From the NCBI GenBank assembly GCA_947588205.1, contig CANPYG010000008.1, forward strand, positions 1-44,635: a stretch of 44,635 nt of DNA, in the 5' to 3' direction. Below, piece after piece: positions 39,711 through 44,635 of the stretch. The stretch is from an uncultured Acetatifactor sp. GTDB taxonomy: Bacteria > Bacillota > Clostridia > Lachnospirales > Lachnospiraceae. Positions within the stretch are counted from its first letter, which is position 1. Each line of letters opens with the position of its first letter. The notes below the pieces were generated by a model, which saw nothing but the letters and a program-made list of their open reading frames with translations, was not told the origin of the DNA and made no database searches. The position numbers were made by a program, and so were the translations under genes.

Positions 39711-40202
39711 ATGTTTGACAGGTTTGGAGAATTGGACAGTGCGGCACAGATCAATGAAATTGCGGTGAACCTCAGGAAGGAAAAGGACGTGGAAAGCCTG
39801 AAGGTGCTGGCGAAGGAGAACGGGATCGACGGCGATGTGTTGGAGGCGTTCCTGGCAGGGGAACTCCTGTACCTCTGTGATGACATGGGCGCCGCCATCG
39901 GAAAGGTTGAGGTGGAGGCAAAGGGCGTGGAATGCGCGGAGATCATGGAGGACTGGGTGGGGTACATCAAATCCCAGTGCATGGAAAGCCATGAAATGGC
40001 AAGGGCAGTCAGGAAGAAAGGGAAGAGCCTTTCCGGGTGCATTGCCGCACTCTTAAAGTGGAGCCTTGCGCACCAGTACCCGGTGGACAGGAAGATTATG
40101 AAGGAGGCAGGGGTTACAGCGGGCAGCTGTACGCTGGGGATCCCCGGCTTCGCCACGGCGAAAAAGATCATCAGGGGCTATTATCTGGGGGAACAGGCAT
40201 GA
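39711..40202 (+). CDS. PcfK-like protein
   Basis: A 163-residue helical protein (MFDRFGELDSAAQINEIAVN, LLYLCDDMGAAIGKVEVEAK, GSCTLGIPGFATAKKIIRGY) that directly precedes the PcfJ-like gene with a 4-nt ATGA overlap. The pcfK-pcfJ pair was first described on conjugative plasmid pCF10 and is now seen in many phages and integrative elements; its molecular role is not known. ATG 39711 has AAGGAGGAGAAGG. Confidence 0.75.
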   Translation: MFDRFGELDSAAQINEIAVNLRKEKDVESLKVLAKENGIDGDVLEAFLAGELLYLCDDMGAAIGKVEVEAKGVECAEIMEDWVGYIKSQCMESHEMARAVRKKGKSLSGCIAALLKWSLAHQYPVDRKIMKEAGVTAGSCTLGIPGFATAKKIIRGYYLGEQA

Positions 40203-42364
40203 AAAGGAAAACCATAGAGAAGATCCCGTACACCGGGCTTAAGGATGTGGTAAAGAAGGAGGGCGCAGAATGCGTCGGCATAACGGCCTTAAAGGACGTG
40301 GGAAACGAGCCGCACCTCTTTATGGAGGTGTACAGGAACGGGGCGGACAGCCTGGACGTGCCTGTGGTGCGGGTCGTCCTGGCGGGGAAAGACTTTGGAA
40401 CCTATTTTACAGGCCGTGGGGAATGGTCCAGGGCGCTGATCTCATGCCACAGCTATTACGGAAGCAGGCGCCCTGTATGGGAAAAATACGGGGATGGGCA
40501 GGAAGCAAGCGTTCTGTGGTCGGAGGATGACCTGGAGCGGATCAAGGACTTCACGGGCGTAAAGGAGAGATCCTGGCAGAAACTGGAATGGTGGGAGTTC
40601 CTGAATGAAAGGATGCGGGCCATTGCGGAGCAGGAACGCCGCGACAGGGCACACAGGAAGCGTGAGCGCCGTCGCCAGGCACTGAAAGACCGGGAGGAGA
40701 ACACGCCGCAGCTGCGGGAGGGCCTGGTCCTGGAATATGCCGACCGGGTGCTCTTCCAGGAGAAGCATTACCTGTACTACAAAAAGCACGGCGTCAGGGT
40801 CCGGGTGGCATGTTCAAAGTGCGGTGGCGTGACGGAGCGCCGCTGGAAGCCGGGGATCAGCTATGAGAGCCAGTTCGAGGCGATGACCGGGGAGCCAAGG
40901 GAAGGCAGTTATGGCACCTGCCCGATGTGCGGTGCCATTGGGGAATGGAAGCCGCAGGGGAAGGTGAAGGGCAAATACGGCAGGAGGGGATTCCTCTTCC
41001 TGGGGCAGAAATACAAAGGGACAGGAATGGTATTCCGGTACATTGAGGCTGAAAAGGGGTACCTGCTGGGGCTTGCCTGTGAGGGTGATGAAACGGTGAT
41101 GGTAAATGCCTGTGAGGAGGTAAGCGCTGTAGAGCTTGCAAGGGCATACTTCGAGGAAGGGAAGGAACCGCAGACCGACTTCCATAAAAGGGACCCATAC
41201 TTAGGAAAAAATTTCTGGGATGACTGCAACATTGGATATGTGGGGAATATAAGGATCTGCAGTGCGCCGGTCATGGGGGAGACATATGAAAACATGAAGG
41301 GAACATTCCTACAGTACTGCGCCATGAGGGAATATGATGCTGCAGAAGGTGGGAGCATCAACCCGGTAGATTACGCAGGAGGGTACATACATACGCCGCA
41401 GATCGAGATGCTGGTGAAGCTGGGGCTGCCCAAGGTAGTGGAGAAGCTGGTGGCCGGCTATTATGGGATAGTGAAAAACAGCAGCGCAAACAGGGTAGAC
41501 CAGCTCCTGGGGATACGGAAGGAGCATGTCAGGCAGCTCATCCGGCACAGGGGGGACGCGCAGATCCTGGAAGTCCTGCAGATAGAGAAGAGGATGGGGC
41601 AGCAGTGGACAGAGGAGCAGGTGGAGGACCTTGCAGAGCTGAATCCCAGGACAATGGCAAACGGGTTCATGCAAGAAGTGCTGGAACACATGGGGGTCCA
41701 GAAGATGCTGAACCTCATCAGCAGGTATGCCGATGCTGGGTATGGGACCGGGTGCAGCAAGGCAACGTCAAGGCTGCAGGAAGCTGCCTGGACATACTTC
41801 GACTATATCGGCATGCGGAAGGACCTGGGATATGACCTGGCTAACACGGTCTTCCTGATGCCGAAGGACCTGGCTGCAGCGCACCGGGAGATGGTATTGG
41901 AGCAGAGCCGGGAGGCAGCGGAGAGGCGGATCCGGGAAGTGCTGCTGAGGTTCCCGCTGGTCAAGAAGCATTACAGGAGGCTCAGGAAAAAATTCTATTA
42001 CGGGGATTCAGAATTCTTCATCCGCCCTGCCAGGGATGCGGGGGAGATCATCATGGAAGGGCGGGTCCTCCACCATTGCGTGGGCGGGGACAGCTACCTG
42101 CAAAAGTACAACGATGGCGTCACGGTGATCTTATTCCTCCGGCGGAAAAAGGAGCCGGAGGAGCCATACATCACGGTGGAGGTCAGGATGGAGGACCTGA
42201 AGGTCCTGCAGTGGTATGGGGAGTATGACACGAAGCCTGATAAAAAGAAGATGGACAAGTGGCTGGATATATATGCGACAAAGCTCAAATGCGGCCTGGC
42301 CGGAACACAGGAAGGGCCAGGGGATGAATCAGGGCAGCAGGTGCCGGCTGCAACCACCGCATAA
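40199..42364 (+). CDS. PcfJ-like protein
   Basis: Codes for 721 residues. The N-terminal region includes a Cys-rich zinc-binding part (CSKCGG, then CPMCGAIGEW, about residues 205-245). The C-terminal region holds the PcfJ core GRVLHHCVGGDSYLQKYNDG, with YITVEVRMEDLKVLQWYGEY. The conserved His-His-Cys suggests a metal or catalytic centre, not proven. It starts at ATG 40199, overlapping pcfK. The longer upstream frame runs through pcfK and is not used. Its presence among phage replication genes rather than conjugation genes is notable. Confidence 0.85.
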   Translation: MKRKTIEKIPYTGLKDVVKKEGAECVGITALKDVGNEPHLFMEVYRNGADSLDVPVVRVVLAGKDFGTYFTGRGEWSRALISCHSYYGSRRPVWEKYGDGQEASVLWSEDDLERIKDFTGVKERSWQKLEWWEFLNERMRAIAEQERRDRAHRKRERRRQALKDREENTPQLREGLVLEYADRVLFQEKHYLYYKKHGVRVRVACSKCGGVTERRWKPGISYESQFEAMTGEPREGSYGTCPMCGAIGEWKPQGKVKGKYGRRGFLFLGQKYKGTGMVFRYIEAEKGYLLGLACEGDETVMVNACEEVSAVELARAYFEEGKEPQTDFHKRDPYLGKNFWDDCNIGYVGNIRICSAPVMGETYENMKGTFLQYCAMREYDAAEGGSINPVDYAGGYIHTPQIEMLVKLGLPKVVEKLVAGYYGIVKNSSANRVDQLLGIRKEHVRQLIRHRGDAQILEVLQIEKRMGQQWTEEQVEDLAELNPRTMANGFMQEVLEHMGVQKMLNLISRYADAGYGTGCSKATSRLQEAAWTYFDYIGMRKDLGYDLANTVFLMPKDLAAAHREMVLEQSREAAERRIREVLLRFPLVKKHYRRLRKKFYYGDSEFFIRPARDAGEIIMEGRVLHHCVGGDSYLQKYNDGVTVILFLRRKKEPEEPYITVEVRMEDLKVLQWYGEYDTKPDKKKMDKWLDIYATKLKCGLAGTQEGPGDESGQQVPAATTA

Positions 42365-42379
42365 GGAAAGGAGACCAAA

Positions 42380-43624
42380 ATGGAAGGGTATACACAGATC
42401 ACGCTGGACCAGTGGGTGCAGTGGAAGGAGGACATCAGGCAGAAGCTGGCGGAGACTGCGGACAATTTTGTCCATATAGGGTACAGGCTGAAACAGATCC
42501 GGGACTCAGGGATGTTCGGAGGGGCAGCAGACATTTTCGAATTTGCCCAGAAGGAGTATGGATTGGGCAAGAGCACGGTGAGCCGCTTCATAGCCATCAA
42601 TGAAAAATACAGCGAGGGAGGGAATTCCCTGGAACTGAAGGCAGAATTCAGGGGCTTTTCCTCGTCAAAGCTGTCGGAGATGCTGACGCTGCCGGACAAC
42701 GAGATCGAGCTGATCAATGAAAAGACCACCATCCGCGCCATCCGGGATTTGAAGCAGTTCAATGCCGATGCACAGGAACAGGGGGCACTGGGGATGGATG
42801 GGCAGACGCCCTTTGAAAGGTGCATCATAGATTTTTTCAGGACGCGGCAGGAATTATTGGACCGGGTGCTTGACCTGTACCGGCAGGGCACCAGGGAGGC
42901 GGAGAAGCTGGCCGTGGAGCTGCTTAACCCTTCCGGCCAGGCATACCACAGGAAGGGGATTGTATTCCTGTTCCTGTATGAGTGGGGCGAAGGGGTGAAA
43001 TATAAGCTCATGACGGAGCCGGAACCCGTACACATGACCTGGACAGAATTTTTTTTCTTGGTAGCTGCGGTCTTTGGGCCTTGCCCTGCAGCGGATTTCT
43101 ACAGGCAGGAAGACGCTGCCCTGGAAGCCGCGCCGGATGCCTACGGGGAGAAGGATGCCGCCGGGGAGCCGGAGGAAAAGGGGCCCGTTGCGACGTCGCA
43201 ACAGGAAGCCGGGAAAGGACAGGATGCGCATCCGCAGAAGGCGCAGGCGGCAGCAGAAGGAAGCCAGGGTACACATCTTCCAAAGACGCCGACGGCAGCA
43301 GGAAAGAAGCTGGAACAGAAACCATTGATCCGGGAGCCGGAAGCAGAAGGGCAGGTGGAAGGGCAGACCACGATAGAGAGGGATTTCCGGGAATACCTGC
43401 CGGAAGGGCAGCAGGATTCCGCCCTGGAAGCCGCGCCGGATGCCGCCAGGTTAAAAATGCAGGAGTACTGGAACAGTGCCATGGATGTTGCGACGGCTTT
43501 ATCCAATGCGTTTGCAATCCATACCCTGCGTGCGATGGATAAGGAAACTGTCATGCAAATGTACAACAGGGCGGTTGGCATGGCTGCAGACCTGGAACGG
43601 ATCCTGATGTTATGGGAAAAGTGA
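42380..43624 (+). CDS. ParB-like helix-turn-helix phage protein with variable linker
   Basis: A 414-residue protein. The N-terminal half has a DUF3102/ParB-like helix-turn-helix (FVHIGYRLKQIRDSGMFGGA, FEFAQKEYGLGKSTVSRFIA, INEKYSEGGNSLELKAEF). The second half is a low-complexity Ala/Glu/Gly/Gln-rich linker, then a helical end (AMDVATALSNAFAIHTLRAM). The linker carries copy 4 of the palindromic repeat, read as PVATSQQ, and is bounded by a perfect 24-bp direct repeat coding for ALEAAPDA. This suggests that about 100 codons were added or duplicated. Confidence 0.75.
   Translation: MEGYTQITLDQWVQWKEDIRQKLAETADNFVHIGYRLKQIRDSGMFGGAADIFEFAQKEYGLGKSTVSRFIAINEKYSEGGNSLELKAEFRGFSSSKLSEMLTLPDNEIELINEKTTIRAIRDLKQFNADAQEQGALGMDGQTPFERCIIDFFRTRQELLDRVLDLYRQGTREAEKLAVELLNPSGQAYHRKGIVFLFLYEWGEGVKYKLMTEPEPVHMTWTEFFFLVAAVFGPCPAADFYRQEDAALEAAPDAYGEKDAAGEPEEKGPVATSQQEAGKGQDAHPQKAQAAAEGSQGTHLPKTPTAAGKKLEQKPLIREPEAEGQVEGQTTIERDFREYLPEGQQDSALEAAPDAARLKMQEYWNSAMDVATALSNAFAIHTLRAMDKETVMQMYNRAVGMAADLERILMLWEK
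43118..43444 (+). repeat. 24-bp direct repeat flanking a 279-bp segment in the ParB-like gene
   Basis: The 24-mer coding for ALEAAPDA occurs at 43118-43141 and 43421-43444 without mismatch. The period is 303 bp, exactly 101 codons, so loss or gain of the unit would keep the frame. The palindromic repeat copy 4 lies inside the unit. Confidence 0.9.
43187..43202. repeat. Palindromic repeat, copy 4 (16 bp), inside the ParB-like gene
   Basis: GTTGCGACGTCGCAAC codes here for VATSQ in the plus-strand frame. It is 11 kb from the other three copies and in a gene of different function. Confidence 0.9.
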
Positions 43625-43682
43625 TGGAGTGGAATGCCCTAAGCTGAAAGGATATTGTAAAGGACCGGAAGGTGGTGGACAA

Positions 43683-44120
43683 ATGGAAGATAGTGCGGCT
43701 AAGGCAAAGCGATATTTAGAGAGGCTCCAGACCCTGGATGATATTATTATTCAGAAAAAGCAGGAGTATTTGGATTTGAACGCCTCCATAACGTCAATTT
43801 CATCTGCTGATCCTTCCAGGGAGCACATCCAGGGCAGCCCTGATGATCCAGCTTTTGCAAAAAAGGTCATAAGGCTTTTGGAATTGAAGCATGAGATAGA
43901 GCAGGACATTGTTTCCTTTGAGGAATTGAAGCATCAGGTTATTGGGGAGATACGTGCCATTCAGGACAGGAAATATATGATACTGTTGTACAAAAGGTAT
44001 GTGGAATATAAACCCATGGTGAGAATTGCCGAAGAAATGGGTTATACATATGACTATATAAGAAAGCTGCATGCAAAAGCCTTGAAAATTTTTAAAAAAA
44101 GGCACACAAAAGCACATTGA
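43683..44120 (+). CDS. ArpU-like late-gene transcription regulator
   Basis: Codes for 145 residues starting at ATG 43683 behind GGAAGGTGGTGG; the frame extends to 43629 without a better site. A coiled N-terminal part is followed by a sigma-70 region 4-like helix-turn-helix (YKRYVEYKPMVRIAEEMGYT, then YDYIRKLHAKALKIFKKR). Proteins of this ArpU/RinA/DUF1492 kind sit just before the terminase genes and switch on packaging and structural genes, which fits the position. Confidence 0.85.
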   Translation: MEDSAAKAKRYLERLQTLDDIIIQKKQEYLDLNASITSISSADPSREHIQGSPDDPAFAKKVIRLLELKHEIEQDIVSFEELKHQVIGEIRAIQDRKYMILLYKRYVEYKPMVRIAEEMGYTYDYIRKLHAKALKIFKKRHTKAH

Positions 44121-44161
44121 TCTGTGATATAGTATAAAATGAGAAAAGAACAAGGAAAGGG

Positions 44162-44193
44162 AAAAGTCTTCAACAGGTTGGTTGGGGGCTTTT
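44162..44193 (+). terminator. Weak terminator before the terminase gene
   Basis: AAAAGTC (44162-44168) pairs with GGCTTTT (44187-44193) with one G-U pair, followed by a T-rich stretch. It may separate early from late transcription. Confidence 0.4.
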
Positions 44194-44226
44194 TCTTTTA
44201 CAAGGATTCTGGAAGGGGTGAGCCTT

Positions 44227-44635
44227 TTGGTGGATGGTAAGGATGATCTTCGGAAAGAAGCCCTTGCCATGTACCGGCAGGGGTTCAAACTGGTGGACAT
44301 CGGGAAAGAGCTTCATGTTCCGGCTGGCACGGTCAGAAGGTGGAAGCATACGGACGGATGGGACGAGCCTGCAGGAGCAGGCGCAGGGGTGGGCATGGGC
44401 GTGGAAGCGAACGGCGAACAGGCGGACGAAGCGAACGAAGCGAACGCACAAGCGAACGCTAAAACGAACGCCGGGAAGCGGGCGCTGGAACGTAGAAGGA
44501 AGCGGGTGCGGTCAGATGTCCAGATCATAGCGGAAAATGAGGATTTAACGGACAAACAGAAGCTGTTTTGCCTGCATTATGTCCGGTGTTTCAATGCTAC
44601 AAAGGCCTATCAGAAAGCTTATGGATGTGCTTATT
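44227..44635 (+). CDS. terS: Phage terminase small subunit, 5' part
   Basis: Starts at TTG 44227 (or GTG 44230) behind GGAAGGGGTGAG and runs off the window; 136 codons are visible. The N-terminal helix-turn-helix (LRKEALAMYRQGFKLVDIGK, ELHVPAGTVRRWK) would bind the packaging site. A low-complexity Glu-Ala-Asn linker follows (about residues 58-80), then a basic stretch and the start of the Terminase_2 domain (LTDKQKLFCLHYVRCFNATK, AYQKAYG). It begins the late region. The linker DNA is a run of GCGAAC repeats. Confidence 0.88.
   Translation, partial: MVDGKDDLRKEALAMYRQGFKLVDIGKELHVPAGTVRRWKHTDGWDEPAGAGAGVGMGVEANGEQADEANEANAQANAKTNAGKRALERRRKRVRSDVQIIAENEDLTDKQKLFCLHYVRCFNATKAYQKAYGCAY
44407..44469 (+). 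repeat. Cluster of GCGAAC repeats in the small terminase gene
   Basis: Five exact GCGAAC copies (44407, 44414, 44431, 44440, 44452) and two one-base variants (GCGGAC at 44422, ACGAAC at 44464) lie in 63 bp with 7-12 bp spacing. Phages that package by the headful method often have their pac site inside the small terminase gene. Confidence 0.75.

Noticed and set aside
29877..43202. CRISPR array reading of the palindromic repeats
   Set aside because: Copies are kilobases apart, irregularly spaced and perfectly palindromic, with no spacers and no cas genes.

Overview
The window looks like part of the chromosome of an endospore-forming Clostridia bacterium, most likely Lachnospiraceae. It carries a division/cell-wall (dcw) cluster directly followed by spoIIGA-sigE, with sigG nearby, a Clostridia-style shikimate/efp block, strong AGGAGG ribosome sites, frequent TTG/GTG starts, and a prophage of the type common in gut Firmicutes. 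The family assignment rests on protein resemblance only.

Layout. 1-12.4 kb: dcw cluster on the + strand (rsmH 3' end, ftsL-like, two class B penicillin-binding proteins, mraY, murD, ftsW/spoVE, murA, divIB, ftsZ). 12.4-16.4 kb: sporulation block (spoIIGA, sigE, a small unknown gene, a broken vanZ-like gene, sigG on the opposite strand, a ylmC/ymxH-like gene). 16.4-20.1 kb: nrdR, yqeG, aroE, aroK, aroQ, efp. 20.2-24.0 kb: tRNA-Arg(CCG), an SH3-domain surface protein, an unknown gene, and a frameshifted NADP-type glutamate dehydrogenase behind a leader with an intrinsic terminator. 24.3-28.0 kb: a two-gene heterodimeric ABC exporter. 28.1 kb to the right edge: a prophage. Its leftward lysogeny module holds a tyrosine integrase, a probable type I toxin/antisense-RNA pair, an orphan antitoxin, ImmA, HicAB, a RelE-type pair and an XRE repressor. 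Its rightward module holds two Cro-like regulators, small early genes, DUF1351, a Rad52/Sak-like annealing protein, a replication initiator with internal iterons, PcfK/PcfJ-like proteins, a ParB-like protein, an ArpU-like late regulator and the 5' part of the small terminase gene, which runs off the window.

Three core genes (spoVD-like PBP, vanZ-like, gdhA) are each interrupted by one net deletion: about 10, 1 and 17 nt judged against the family sequence. The rest of the core looks intact. The prophage holds several short transcription units with their own promoter and terminator, and a 16-20 bp perfect palindrome (GTTGCGACGTCGCAAC core) in four copies, three of them readable as protein in three different frames. 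The type I toxin/antisense locus, this palindrome, an unassigned ~50 nt RNA on the minus strand at 35.4 kb and the iteron origin inside the replication gene are the most interesting items.

All calls come from reading the sequence by eye. Family names rest on recognised motifs; no database search was run.
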